From positions 248,001-312,000 of the forward strand of contig NZ_NMUL01000030.1 in NCBI RefSeq assembly GCF_002234595.1: a stretch of DNA of 64,000 nt. Direction: 5' to 3'. The first letter of the stretch is position 1; every line of letters begins with the position of its first letter. This stretch comes from Amycolatopsis vastitatis. Its GTDB lineage: Bacteria > Actinomycetota > Actinomycetes > Mycobacteriales > Pseudonocardiaceae. Below are positions 35,413 through 44,124 of the stretch, piece after piece. Under the pieces are notes generated by a model. That model was not told where the DNA came from. It ran no database searches and worked only from the letters and a program-made list of their open reading frames with translations. The position numbers were made by a program, and so were the translations under genes.

Positions 35413-36210
35413 ATGAACTCAGTTCAGGAAGCGTCGTTCGACGGCAAGGTGGCGCTCGTGACGGGCGCGGGCTCGGGGATCGGCGCCGCGGTGGCGCGGA
35501 AACTGGCCGAACGCGGTGCCGGGCACGTCGTGCTCGCCGACCGGGACCTCGCGGCCGCGGAAAAGGCCGCCGCGCCGCTGGCCAACGCTCAGGCCGTGGA
35601 GGTGGACGTCTCGGACGCCGGCCGCGTGGACTGGCTGGTCGCCGGGATCGAGCGCGACCACGGCGGGCTCGACGTCGTCGTGCACGCGGCCGGTGTCGAC
35701 GATCCCCAGGCGAAGCAACGGATCGCGGACGCCTGGGAGGCCGGGCGGCCGCCGGAAGTCACGGCGGAGCTGGATGTGCGGTCGTGGCGGCGGGTCATCA
35801 GCGTGAACCTCGACGGCACGTTCCACGTCCTGCGCGCGGCGGTCCGGGTCATGGTGCCGCGGCGCGCCGGTGCCGTGGTCGTCGTCGGATCGTCGTCCGC
35901 GTTCGACGCCCCGGTGGGCTACCCGCACTACTCCGCGTCGAAGGCCGGGGTGCACGCGCTGGCCCAGGCGGTGGCGAAGGAAGTGGTGCCGTTCGGGGTC
36001 CGGGTCAACGTCGTGGCGCCCGGGCCGACAGAGACGGGGATGGCGGCGCGGACGCCGGACGCGCTCCGCCGGGCTTTCGCCGCGTCGGGCGGCGGGGCCT
36101 ACGCCACCCCGGACGAGATCGCCGGCGTGGCGTTGTTCCTGGCCGGTGGGGAAGCGGCCAACCTGGCCGGCGCGGTGGTGCTGGCCAACGGCGGCCGCTT
36201 CACCGCCTGA
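35413..36210 (+). CDS. Short-chain dehydrogenase/reductase (SDR)
   Basis: 265 residues. NAD-binding TGAGSGIG (~residue 17) and the catalytic YPHYSASKAG (Tyr and Lys of YxxxK) with an upstream Ser in VGSSSAF; the segment VVHAAGVDDP replaces NNAG. The ATG has no ribosome site before it and lies inside the palindromic operator at 35414-35426, which suggests a leaderless transcript. Only 6 nt separate it from the divergent ADH start. The product probably oxidises a hydroxyacyl or cyclic alcohol substrate of the island. Confidence 0.88.
   Translation: MNSVQEASFDGKVALVTGAGSGIGAAVARKLAERGAGHVVLADRDLAAAEKAAAPLANAQAVEVDVSDAGRVDWLVAGIERDHGGLDVVVHAAGVDDPQAKQRIADAWEAGRPPEVTAELDVRSWRRVISVNLDGTFHVLRAAVRVMVPRRAGAVVVVGSSSAFDAPVGYPHYSASKAGVHALAQAVAKEVVPFGVRVNVVAPGPTETGMAARTPDALRRAFAASGGGAYATPDEIAGVALFLAGGEAANLAGAVVLANGGRFTA
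35414..35426. promoter_or_regulatory. Operator TGAACTCAGTTCA over the SDR start codon
   Basis: A perfect 13-mer palindrome around a central C. It is the same motif as at 36249, with variants at 40722, 48448 and 49466. It lies between two divergent genes, so one bound dimer could control both. The TetR protein encoded at 48508 is the likely binder. Confidence 0.7.
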
Positions 36211-36215
36211 CGGGG

Positions 36216-36261
36216 TTGCCAGGCCGCGGCCCGGCGGCTACCGTCACCTGAACTGAGTTCA
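36216..36261 (+). promoter_or_regulatory. Promoter TTGCCA-N17-TACCGT with TGAACTGAGTTCA operator
   Basis: -35 at 36216-36221, -10 at 36239-36244 and a perfect palindromic operator at 36249-36261 over the expected transcription start. It controls the livH-like gene and the fused Liv gene. Confidence 0.72.
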
Positions 36262-36287
36262 CTTTGTCCTCAAGGGAGAGGATCGGC

Positions 36288-37157
36288 GTGGATCAATTCC
36301 TGCTCGTGCTCGTCAGCGGGATCGCCAGTGGCGCGATCTACGGCCTGATGGGCCTCGGCTTGGTGATCGTCTACCGGGCGACGGACGTCGTGAACTTCGC
36401 GCTCGCGAGTCTCGCGACGCTCGGCTTGTACGCCGCGATCACCTTCCACGACAACGGTGCCGCGGTGCTCGTCGGCGTGCTCGGCGCGGTCGTCGTGACC
36501 GTGGTGGCCGGGCTGCTCGTCCGCGAGGTCGTGATCCGGCCGCTCGGCCAGGGCCGGCTGTTCGCCGCCCTCGTGGTGACCATGGGTGTCGCGCTCATCG
36601 CCGAAAGCGTGGTCAGCTCGGTCTGGGGCACGCAGCCCAAGTCGTTCCCCAGCATCGTCGACGGCACCGTCCGCCTGCGCGGCGTCGCGATCCCGGCGCA
36701 GAGCCTGCTGACCATCGCGGTGGCCGGCGTGGCGATGGGCCTGGTCGCGTTCCTGTTCGGCCGGACCACCACCGGCTCGGCGATGCGCGCGGTCGCGGAG
36801 TCCGCCGACACCGCCCAGGTCGTCGGGATCAGCGCGCAGCGGATCGCGCGGCTGGCCTGGGCGCTGGGCCTCGGGCTCGGCGCGCTCGCCGCGTGCCTCT
36901 ACGCGCCGAAGGTCGGCCTGGCGCCCACCGTGCTGTCCGCGCCGCTGTTCCGGGCCTTCGCCGGGATCTTCCTCGGCGGGCTGAACAGCATGTACGGCGC
37001 GGTCGTCGGCGGACTGGCCGTGGGGGTGCTCGAGAACCTCGGCGCGAGCTACGTCTCGGCGAGCTTCCGCGACACCTTCGTCTTCACCTTCACCGTCCTC
37101 GTGCTGCTGATCCGGCCCCAGGGCCTGTTCGGCACGCGCACCTTCCAACGGGTTTGA
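36288..37157 (+). CDS. Branched-chain-type ABC transporter permease (LivH-like)
   Basis: 289 residues, about eight membrane helices, with BPD_transp_2 signs: SGIASGAIYGLMGLGLVIVYRATDVVNFA at the start and MRAVAESADTAQVVGISAQRI in the cytoplasmic loop. GTG start after AAGGGAGAG. This family imports branched-chain amino acids, and in actinomycetes also many hydrophobic organic acids. It works with the fused protein encoded next and the binding lipoprotein at 49496. Confidence 0.93.
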   Translation: MDQFLLVLVSGIASGAIYGLMGLGLVIVYRATDVVNFALASLATLGLYAAITFHDNGAAVLVGVLGAVVVTVVAGLLVREVVIRPLGQGRLFAALVVTMGVALIAESVVSSVWGTQPKSFPSIVDGTVRLRGVAIPAQSLLTIAVAGVAMGLVAFLFGRTTTGSAMRAVAESADTAQVVGISAQRIARLAWALGLGLGALAACLYAPKVGLAPTVLSAPLFRAFAGIFLGGLNSMYGAVVGGLAVGVLENLGASYVSASFRDTFVFTFTVLVLLIRPQGLFGTRTFQRV

Positions 37158-37165
37158 GGTACGCC

Positions 37166-39667
37166 ATGTCCTTCCTCGGCTCCCGGGTGACGCGGGCCCT
37201 GCTCGGCCCGCTCGCCGCGGCCGCCCTGATCGCCGTGCTGAACTCCGGCGTGGTCCCGCCGTTCCAGGCGTATTCGGTCGCGCTGGCCGCCGTCTACACG
37301 ATCGTCGTGCTCTCGGTCGGCCTGCTGGCCGGCTGGTCCGGCGTCTGGTCGGTCGGGCACCCGGCGTTCTTCGCGCTCGGCGCGTACTTCGCCGCCTACG
37401 GCAGCGGCCACGGCTGGTCGCTGGAGACGATCGTGGTCGGCACGGTCGTGGCCAGTGCGGTGCTCGGCGGCTTCCTCGGCTACGCCGGCGCCCGGTTCTC
37501 GACGCTCTACATCGCCCTGCTCACCTTGGCGTTCAGCCTCGTCTCCCTCGAGGTCATCAACCGCTGGACCGACGTCACCGGCGGCGACCAGGGCGTCCCG
37601 GTGTCGCAAGTGGACACTCTCGCCGGCGTGCTGCCGAGCGGCGGAACGGAAGCGCAGACCCTCGCCGTCGCCGCCGCCGGGGTGTGCCTGGCGATCGCCG
37701 TGCTGGCCAAGGGGTCCGCGTTGCGGATGCGCCTGGTGGCGGCGAAGTCGCACCCGCTGGTCGCCCAGTCGATCGGCATCGCGCCCGAGGCGCAGTCGGC
37801 GCTCGCGTTCGCCGTGAGCGCCGCGTTCACCGGGTTCGCCGGGGTGCTGCTGGGCCTGCTCAGCGGGTTCGTCAGCCCCGACCCGTTCTCGCTCAACCTG
37901 GGGATCTCGCTCATCGCCTCGTGCGTGCTCGGCGGGGTCGGCAGCGTGCTCGGCGCCGTGGTCGGCGGCGGCTACCTCGCCTGGTCGCCCACGCTCGCCT
38001 CGTCCGCCGGGCTGCCACAGCCGGTGGTCCAGGGCCTGGTCCTGATCGCCGCACTGATCTTCCTGCCCAGCGGCGTGGTGCCCTCCCTCGGCAAGCTCGC
38101 CCGGAAGCTGGCCCGCCCGTCGCGTCCCGCACCGGTGACCGTGCCGGAACCCGAGATCACCCGCCGGGTCCTCGACGGACCGCCGTTGCTGACCTTGACG
38201 GACGTCTCCGTGCGCTTCGGCGGATTGAAGGCCCTGGAAGGCGCGTCGCTTTCGATCCGCAGAGGCGAGGTCCTAGCCGTCATCGGCCCGAACGGCGCGG
38301 GCAAGACCACGCTCATGAACGTCCTTTCCGGACTGATCGGCGGCGGCCGCGTCTCCGGCAACGCGGAGTACGACGGCAAGCAGCTGCTGACCGGCCGGGC
38401 CACCGCCCGGCGACGGCTCGGGATCGGCCGCACCTTCCAGCACGCGGAGACCTTCGACGAGCTCACCGTCGCGGAGAACGTGCTGTGCACGCACCGCCGG
38501 ATCACGCCGCGGCAGCGCCGGGTCGCGAGCGAGCTGCTCACCCGCGTCGGCCTGGCCGACGTCGCCGACCGGTACCCGGCCGAGCTGCCCTTCGGCCTGC
38601 AGAAGCGCCTCGACCTCGCGCGGGCGATGGCCGAGGAGCCCGCGCTGCTCGTCCTGGACGAGCCGTTCGGCGGCCTGGACGCCGACGAGCGCGCGACCGC
38701 CGCCCGGCAGATCGAGCGCCTGCGCGACGCCGGCGCCGCCGTGCTGGTCATCGACCACGTGCTGGACGACCTGTTCGCCGTGGCCGACCGGGTCGTCGCC
38801 TTCGACTTCGGCAAGCCGATCGGCGAGGGCGCGCCGGACGAGGTGCTGCGCGACAGCGCCGTGCAGGCGTCCTACCTCGGCACGACGACCCCCCGCGCCG
38901 CGTTGCCCGCGCGAGCCGCGGACAGCCCGGTGGTGCTCCGGCTGACCGGCGTCGAACACCACTACGGCGGGGTCGCGGCGCTGCGCGGGATCGACCTGGA
39001 CGTCCACGAGGGCGCCGTGCTCGGCGTCGTCGGCGCGAACGGCGCGGGCAAGAGCACCCTCGGCCGCGTCCTGCACGGCTCGCTGAGGCCGTCCGCCGGG
39101 ACGCGCGAGGCGAGCGACACCGGCGTCCGGACGGTGCGGACCAGCCTCGTGCCCGAAGGCCGGGCCCTGTTCAAAACGCTGTCCCTGCGCGAAAACCTCG
39201 AAGTCGCCGCGTACTCCGTGGGGCTGAAGGGAGCGGCGCTGCGGGCGAGGCTGGACGAGACGGCGGAGTGGCTGCCGCCCCGGCTGCGCGACCGGCTTTC
39301 GGTCCAGGCGGCCGGGCTCAGCGGCGGCGAGCAGCAGATGCTCGCCATCGCCCGCGCCCTGATGGCGGGACCGGACGTCCTGGTCGTCGACGAGCCGGCG
39401 CTCGGGCTCGCCCCGGCCCTGGTCGACGAGGTGTACGGGCGGCTGGGCGAGCTGGCCGAGGGCGGGCTGACCGTCGTCCTGCTGGAACAGCTGCTCAGCC
39501 GCGCGATGGCGACCTGCCACGACGTGGTCGTGCTGCACGAAGGCGTGGTGGCCGCGCACGGCCCGGCGGCCGACCCGGCGTTCGCCGCGCGGGCCGAGTC
39601 CGCGTACTTCGGCGGCGAGCACGCGGTCGCGCTGGGCGTGCGTGACGTGACGACATTGGAGGCGTGA
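37166..39667 (+). CDS. Fused branched-chain-type ABC transporter protein LivM-LivG-LivF
   Basis: 833 residues that join three subunits normally made separately. Residues 1-~310 are a LivM-like permease (GLLAGWSGVWSVGHPAFFALGAY). Residues ~335-560 are a LivG-like ATPase: Walker A GPNGAGKTT from 374, a signature reduced to PFGLQKRLDLARA, and Walker B LLVLDEPFGGLD. Residues ~590-815 are a LivF-like ATPase: Walker A GANGAGKST from 623, signature LSGGEQQMLAIARAL, and Walker B VLVVDEPALGLAP. No stop or frameshift separates the parts. A 5'-overlap (TGATG) couples it to the acyl-CoA dehydrogenase gene. LivM-LivG fusions are known; the added LivF is less usual. Confidence 0.9.
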   Translation: MSFLGSRVTRALLGPLAAAALIAVLNSGVVPPFQAYSVALAAVYTIVVLSVGLLAGWSGVWSVGHPAFFALGAYFAAYGSGHGWSLETIVVGTVVASAVLGGFLGYAGARFSTLYIALLTLAFSLVSLEVINRWTDVTGGDQGVPVSQVDTLAGVLPSGGTEAQTLAVAAAGVCLAIAVLAKGSALRMRLVAAKSHPLVAQSIGIAPEAQSALAFAVSAAFTGFAGVLLGLLSGFVSPDPFSLNLGISLIASCVLGGVGSVLGAVVGGGYLAWSPTLASSAGLPQPVVQGLVLIAALIFLPSGVVPSLGKLARKLARPSRPAPVTVPEPEITRRVLDGPPLLTLTDVSVRFGGLKALEGASLSIRRGEVLAVIGPNGAGKTTLMNVLSGLIGGGRVSGNAEYDGKQLLTGRATARRRLGIGRTFQHAETFDELTVAENVLCTHRRITPRQRRVASELLTRVGLADVADRYPAELPFGLQKRLDLARAMAEEPALLVLDEPFGGLDADERATAARQIERLRDAGAAVLVIDHVLDDLFAVADRVVAFDFGKPIGEGAPDEVLRDSAVQASYLGTTTPRAALPARAADSPVVLRLTGVEHHYGGVAALRGIDLDVHEGAVLGVVGANGAGKSTLGRVLHGSLRPSAGTREASDTGVRTVRTSLVPEGRALFKTLSLRENLEVAAYSVGLKGAALRARLDETAEWLPPRLRDRLSVQAAGLSGGEQQMLAIARALMAGPDVLVVDEPALGLAPALVDEVYGRLGELAEGGLTVVLLEQLLSRAMATCHDVVVLHEGVVAAHGPAADPAFAARAESAYFGGEHAVALGVRDVTTLEA

Positions 39668-40671
39668 TGCCGATCGATCCGGCGTGGATGACCGAGACCG
39701 CGGAGCAGCGCGAGCTCCGGGCCGTGACCAGGGACTTCTTCGCCGCGCACGGGAACGACGACGGGCTGTGGAAGCGGATGGCCGGCGAGCTGGGCGTCCA
39801 GGGGCTCGCGATTCCCGAGAAGCACGGCGGCGCCGGGTACTCGTTCCCCGAGCTGGCCGTGGTGCTGGAGGAGGCCGGGCGCGCGTTGTGTGCCGGGGCG
39901 CTGCTGCCGACGGTCGTCCTCGCCGCGAACACCCTCCGGCTCTGCGGTGACGAGCAGTACCTGCCCGGCATCGCCGACGGCACCCTGAGTGCGACTGTCG
40001 CCTTCGACGGTGATGTCCGGGAGCGCGACGGGACGCTGTCGGGTTCGGCGGACTTCGTGCTCGGCGGAGCGGACGCGGACCTGATCCTCGTGCGGGCGGG
40101 GGACCGGCTGTTCGCCTGCGAGCCGGACGCCGCGACCAGAACACCGCTGCGCGTGCTCGACGAGACCCGGCCGCAGGCGCGGCTCGAGTTCCGCGACACC
40201 CCGGCGACGCTCCTGGGGAGCGCGGACGTCGTGCCGCGGGTGCTCGACATCGGCCGGGCCGCGCTGGCCGCCGAACAGCTCGGCGGCATCGGGCACGCCC
40301 TCGAGGCAACGGTGTCCTATGTGGAGCAACGACGGCAGTTCGGGCGGCCGATCGGATCGTTCCAGGCGGTCAAGCACCGGCTCGCGGCACTGCTGGTGGA
40401 GTACGAGGCCGCGCGCTCGGCCACGGCGTACGCCATCGCCTGCGTCGCCACCGAGTCTCCGGAGCTCCCGGTGGCCGCCGCGGCGGCGGCGATCGTGGGC
40501 ACCGGCGCCTACCGGCTGGCGGTCGCCGAGTACGTCCAGCTGCACGGCGGGACGGGCTTCACCTGGGAGCACCCGGCGCATCGCTACGTCCGGCGCGCCC
40601 GCGCGGACGAGGTGCTGTTCGGCACCCCGCAGAACCACAGCGCACGCCTCGCCGTCGCATTGGGACTTTAG
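39667..40671 (+). CDS. Acyl-CoA dehydrogenase family protein, short type
   Basis: 334 residues, shorter than the usual ~390. It has the family ends: GLAIPEKHGGAGYSFPELAVVLEEAGRAL and QFGRPIGSFQAVKHRLA, then HGGTGFTWEHPAHRYVRRARADEVLFG. The middle beta-domain is short. In actinobacteria such short subunits often pair with a full-length partner to form alpha2-beta2 enzymes (ChsE type), in which only one subunit has the catalytic base; the gene at 42940 is the obvious partner. ATG at 39667 was chosen over GTG at 39664 because GGAGG is 5 nt upstream. Confidence 0.85.
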   Translation: MPIDPAWMTETAEQRELRAVTRDFFAAHGNDDGLWKRMAGELGVQGLAIPEKHGGAGYSFPELAVVLEEAGRALCAGALLPTVVLAANTLRLCGDEQYLPGIADGTLSATVAFDGDVRERDGTLSGSADFVLGGADADLILVRAGDRLFACEPDAATRTPLRVLDETRPQARLEFRDTPATLLGSADVVPRVLDIGRAALAAEQLGGIGHALEATVSYVEQRRQFGRPIGSFQAVKHRLAALLVEYEAARSATAYAIACVATESPELPVAAAAAAIVGTGAYRLAVAEYVQLHGGTGFTWEHPAHRYVRRARADEVLFGTPQNHSARLAVALGL

Positions 40672-40686
40672 CCACCCGCGCGCGGG

Positions 40687-40737
40687 TTGACAGCGGACCT
40701 GTCCGACCTATTCAATCAAACTGAAGTCAGTTCAGTT
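40687..40737 (+). promoter_or_regulatory. Promoter TTGACA-N16-TATTCA with variant operator
   Basis: -35 TTGACA (40687-40692), -10 TATTCA (40709-40714), then a palindrome with arms AACTGAA (40719-40725) and TTCAGTT (40731-40737). The core TGAAGTCAGTTCA differs from the consensus at one base. It precedes the crotonase gene and the long coupled operon to 48445. Confidence 0.7.
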
Positions 40738-40748
40738 AGGAGAACGAG

Positions 40749-41537
40749 ATGGCCGTGGAAGACGAGATCCAGTTCGAGCGCGACGGGAACGTGGCCCGGG
40801 TGTGGCTGAACCGGCCGTGGAAGAAGAACTGCGTCACCGTGCCGATCCTGGAGCGGCTCGACGAGATCATCACCGAGGTCGACAAGGACCCGGACCTGCG
40901 CGTGCTGGTCCTGCGCGGCCGCGGCGGCACGTTCTGCTCCGGCTTCGACCTCGACAGCCTGCAGGCCGAGTACATCGGCAGCTCGACGGCGATGGAGGTG
41001 GCCGTCATCTCCGCGAAGATCTGCGACCGCCTGTACTCGATGAACACGCCGTCGGTCGCGGTCCTCGAGGGCTACGTCACCGCCGGTGGCTTCGAGCTGA
41101 TGATCTCCTGCGACTTCGCGATCGCTTCGGACGACGCCAAGATCGGCGACTTCCACATGCGCCGCGGGCTCTTCGGTGGCGCGGGCCCGATCTACCGGGT
41201 GCCGCGGATGATCGGCATCCGCAAGACCAAGGAGCTGATGCTCACCGGCAAGCTGCTCTCCGGTGTCGAGGCGGCCGACTTCGACCTGATCAACAAGTCC
41301 GCGCCGGGCGAGAAGCTGGACGAGACGGTCGAGGAGTTCATCAGCCACCTCACCGACAAGAGCCCGTTCCAGATGCGCATCACCAAGATGACCATCGACC
41401 GCAGCCTCGACGCCGACACGCAGTCGCTGATGGTCATGGAGCACCTCGCGGTGGGCGTGACACTGAATTCGAACGACGCGGCCGAAGGCGTCGCGGCGTT
41501 CCTGGAGAAGCGCGAACCCAAGTGGACGGGGCGCTGA
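40749..41537 (+). CDS. Enoyl-CoA hydratase/isomerase family protein (crotonase)
   Basis: 262 residues. Oxyanion-hole segments: GRGGTFCSGFDLDSL and EGYVTAGGFELMISCDFAIASDDAKIGDFHMRRG. The usual catalytic Glu of hydratases in this second segment is replaced (GLFGGAG), so it could be an isomerase, a hydrolase or a hydratase for an unusual substrate. TTAGGAGAACG precedes the ATG. It is the first gene after a regulated promoter and begins the long operon. Confidence 0.88.
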   Translation: MAVEDEIQFERDGNVARVWLNRPWKKNCVTVPILERLDEIITEVDKDPDLRVLVLRGRGGTFCSGFDLDSLQAEYIGSSTAMEVAVISAKICDRLYSMNTPSVAVLEGYVTAGGFELMISCDFAIASDDAKIGDFHMRRGLFGGAGPIYRVPRMIGIRKTKELMLTGKLLSGVEAADFDLINKSAPGEKLDETVEEFISHLTDKSPFQMRITKMTIDRSLDADTQSLMVMEHLAVGVTLNSNDAAEGVAAFLEKREPKWTGR

Positions 41538-41540
41538 GCG

Positions 41541-41810
41541 ATGACGCCGACGGGGGTGACCCTGCCCGCCGAGGGCACGTTGTGGACGTGGACGGTTCAG
41601 CGGTTCGCCCCGAAGTCGCCCCCGTACGTCCCGCCCACCGGCGGCTTCGAGCCGTTCGCGCTCGGGTACGTCGAGCTGGACGGCGGGCCGCGCGTGGCCG
41701 CCGTGCTCGACGTGCCCGGGGCCGTCCACAGTGTCCATATCGGAATGCGCATGCGCGTCGAAGCGACTGACGGAGTTCCGCACGCCCAGCCGGTCGAGGA
41801 GGATTCGTGA
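41541..41810 (+). CDS. DUF35-type OB-fold protein, minimal form
   Basis: 89 residues. The beta-rich stretch GFEPFALGYVELDGGPRVAAVLDV and RVEATDG fit the OB-fold half of DUF35 (ChsH2-C/Ltp partner) proteins. The usual N-terminal rubredoxin-like zinc ribbon (two CxxC) is absent. In known systems, DUF35 proteins bind thiolase-like enzymes or MaoC hydratases and hold the acyl-CoA. It overlaps the thiolase start (GTGA), so the two proteins probably form a complex. Confidence 0.75.
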   Translation: MTPTGVTLPAEGTLWTWTVQRFAPKSPPYVPPTGGFEPFALGYVELDGGPRVAAVLDVPGAVHSVHIGMRMRVEATDGVPHAQPVEEDS

Positions 41811-42943
41811 CCGACGACGTCCTGATCTGCGGCGCCGCCCGCACCCCGTTCGGCCGGTCCGAGCGGTCCGGCCGGGAACACGCCGTCGCCGCGGCGACGG
41901 CGGCGCTCGCCGACGCCGGGATCCCGTGGTCCCGGGTCGGCGCCGCGTTCGGCGGCAGCGACGCGGCCGGGCTCGCCGACACCCTCGTCGCCGACCTCGG
42001 GCTGACCGGCCTGCCGTTCGTGAACGTCAAGAACGGCTGCGCGACCGGCGGCAGCGCGCTCGTCTCGGCGGTCAACGCGATCCGCGGCGGGATGGCCGAC
42101 GTCGTCCTCGTCGTCGGGTTCGACAAGCACCCGCGAGGCGCGTTCGACCCGCGTCCCGAGGACTGGGGCCTGGACGACGCCTACGGGCGCGACGGGCTGA
42201 TGGTGACCACGCAGTTCTTCGGCGTGAAGATCCAGCGTTATGCGCACGACTTCGGCATCACGCCGAGGACACTCGCGCTGGTCGCGGAAAAGGCGTACCG
42301 CAACGGCAGCTTGACGCCGGAAGCGTGGCGCCGCAAGGAGATCGGCGCGGACGAGATCCTCGCGTCGGGGATGGTCAACGACCCGCTGACCCGCTTCATG
42401 TTCTGTTCTCCGGGGGAGGGCTCGGCGGCGCTGGTCCTGTGCTCTCCCTCGGTCCCCACCCGCGACGCCGTCACGCTGCGGTCGGCCGTCGTGCGGACCC
42501 GCCGTCGTGGCTCGTTCGAGGTGTTCAGCCCGGTGCTGGAAGCGGGCGAGCCGACCAGCGTCAGCCGGGACGCGGCCGCGGCGGCGTTCGAAGCGGCCGG
42601 CCTCGGACCGTCCGATGTGGACGTCATCCAGCTGCAGGACACCGAAAGCGGCGCCGAAGTGATGCACCTGGCCGAATGCGGCTTCTGCGAGGACGGCGAA
42701 CAGGAGAAGCTGATCGCCGACCGGGCCACGGAGATCGACGGGCCGCTGCCGGTCAACACCGACGGCGGCTGCATCGCCAACGGCGAGCCGATCGGCGCGT
42801 CCGGGCTGCGGCAGGTCTACGAGGTCGTCCAGCAGCTGCGCGGCCGGGCGGGCGCCCGGCAGGTGCCGGGGGAGCCGCGGATCGGGTTCACCCACGTCTA
42901 CGGCGCGCCCGGGGTCAGCGCGTGCACGGTGCTGGCCCGATGA
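41807..42943 (+). CDS. Thiolase family protein (SCP-x / lipid-transfer type)
   Basis: 378 residues. The nucleophile Cys lies in VKNGCATGGSAL; the C-terminal GGCIANGEPIGASGLRQ replaces the usual GHPxGASG, as in the SCP2/Ltp branch, and the final CxG is not seen. This branch includes true thiolases and the retro-aldol enzymes of steroid side-chain loss. Paired with the DUF35 protein just before it, it may release acetyl- or propionyl-CoA, or do a retro-aldol cut. The GTG start overlaps the DUF35 stop. Confidence 0.87.
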   Translation: MTDDVLICGAARTPFGRSERSGREHAVAAATAALADAGIPWSRVGAAFGGSDAAGLADTLVADLGLTGLPFVNVKNGCATGGSALVSAVNAIRGGMADVVLVVGFDKHPRGAFDPRPEDWGLDDAYGRDGLMVTTQFFGVKIQRYAHDFGITPRTLALVAEKAYRNGSLTPEAWRRKEIGADEILASGMVNDPLTRFMFCSPGEGSAALVLCSPSVPTRDAVTLRSAVVRTRRRGSFEVFSPVLEAGEPTSVSRDAAAAAFEAAGLGPSDVDVIQLQDTESGAEVMHLAECGFCEDGEQEKLIADRATEIDGPLPVNTDGGCIANGEPIGASGLRQVYEVVQQLRGRAGARQVPGEPRIGFTHVYGAPGVSACTVLAR

Positions 42944-44124
42944 CCGGCCCGGCGGAATTCCGCGCCGAGGCACGGGCCTGGCTGTCCACCGTGGCCGCTC
43001 TCCGGACCTCGGCCTCCTGGGGAACGGGCGACGACTCGGTCGCGGTGTTCGACAACTGGACCGAGGAAGAGGAACACGCGCACACCGCGCGTGGCCAGGA
43101 GTGGGAGCGCACGCGGTTCGACGCCGGTTGGGGCGCGCTCAGCCGGGCGCCGTCGTCCGGCGGCCGTGGGCTGCCCGCGTTCTACGAGCAGCTCTACCGG
43201 ACCGAGGAAGCCGCGTTCGACGTCCCGCGCCGCAGTGAGATCTTCCCCGTCACCCAGCACTTGGTCGCCCCGGCGATCGAGATCTGGGGCACCGACGAGC
43301 AGAAGCGACGCTGGCTGCGGCCGATGCTGCGGACCGACGAGCTGGCCTGCCAGCTGTTCTCGGAGACCGAAGCCGGGTCCGACCTGGCCGCCGTCCGCAC
43401 GAAAGCGGTCCGCGACGGCGGCCACTGGGTGCTGCACGGCCACAAGGTGTGGACGTCCGGCGCCCGGGTCGCCACCTGGGGTGTCGCGGTGTGCCGCACC
43501 GATCCGGAAGCGCCCAAGCACGCCGGGATCACGGTGTTCCTGGTGCGGATGGACGCCCCGGGCGTGACCGTGCGGCCGATCCGGCAGATGACCGGCGGGG
43601 CGAGCTTCAACGAGGTCTACCTCGACGGCGTGGTCGTGCCCGACACCGACCGGCTCGGCCCGGTCGGCCAGGGCTGGAAGGTCACCCTGAGCGTGCTGGC
43701 CGCCGAGCGGCTGGACTCCGGGTCGCTGGGCCTGGACAACGCCGACCGCGCGATCGAGCTGGCCCGCCACCGTGCCCTGTCCGACGTCGAGCGGCAGCAG
43801 ACCGCGGACCTGTTCGTCCGCACGCTCGTCCAGCGGCTCATCGGCCTGCGTGTCACGGCGGCTCTCGCGGCGGGACGGGAGCCGGGCGCGGAAGCCTCCG
43901 TGGGGAAGCTGTACGCGACCGAGACCATGCGGCGGACCAGCGACCTCGTGGTGCAGCTGCTCGGGCCGCGGCTGGTCGCGGACACCGGCGAGTGGGGCAC
44001 GTTCGCCTGGACCGAGCACCTGCTGGGCGCCCCCGGCTACAGCATCGCCGGCGGCTCGGACGAGATCCAGCGGACCATCCTCGCCGAGCGGGTGCTCGGC
44101 CTGCCGAAGGAGCCGTCCCGATGA
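42940..44124 (+). CDS. Acyl-CoA dehydrogenase, full-length type
   Basis: 394 residues. FAD and substrate motifs: CQLFSETEAGSDLAAVRTKAVRDGGHWVLHGHKVWTSGA, the AGGSDEIQRTILAERVLGLP C-terminal signature. The N-terminal domain is rather short and starts with acid-rich EEEEHAH. It overlaps the thiolase stop (ATGA) and the kinase start. It is the probable catalytic partner of the short subunit at 39667 and introduces the alpha-beta double bond of an acyl-CoA. Confidence 0.9.
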   Translation: MTGPAEFRAEARAWLSTVAALRTSASWGTGDDSVAVFDNWTEEEEHAHTARGQEWERTRFDAGWGALSRAPSSGGRGLPAFYEQLYRTEEAAFDVPRRSEIFPVTQHLVAPAIEIWGTDEQKRRWLRPMLRTDELACQLFSETEAGSDLAAVRTKAVRDGGHWVLHGHKVWTSGARVATWGVAVCRTDPEAPKHAGITVFLVRMDAPGVTVRPIRQMTGGASFNEVYLDGVVVPDTDRLGPVGQGWKVTLSVLAAERLDSGSLGLDNADRAIELARHRALSDVERQQTADLFVRTLVQRLIGLRVTAALAAGREPGAEASVGKLYATETMRRTSDLVVQLLGPRLVADTGEWGTFAWTEHLLGAPGYSIAGGSDEIQRTILAERVLGLPKEPSR

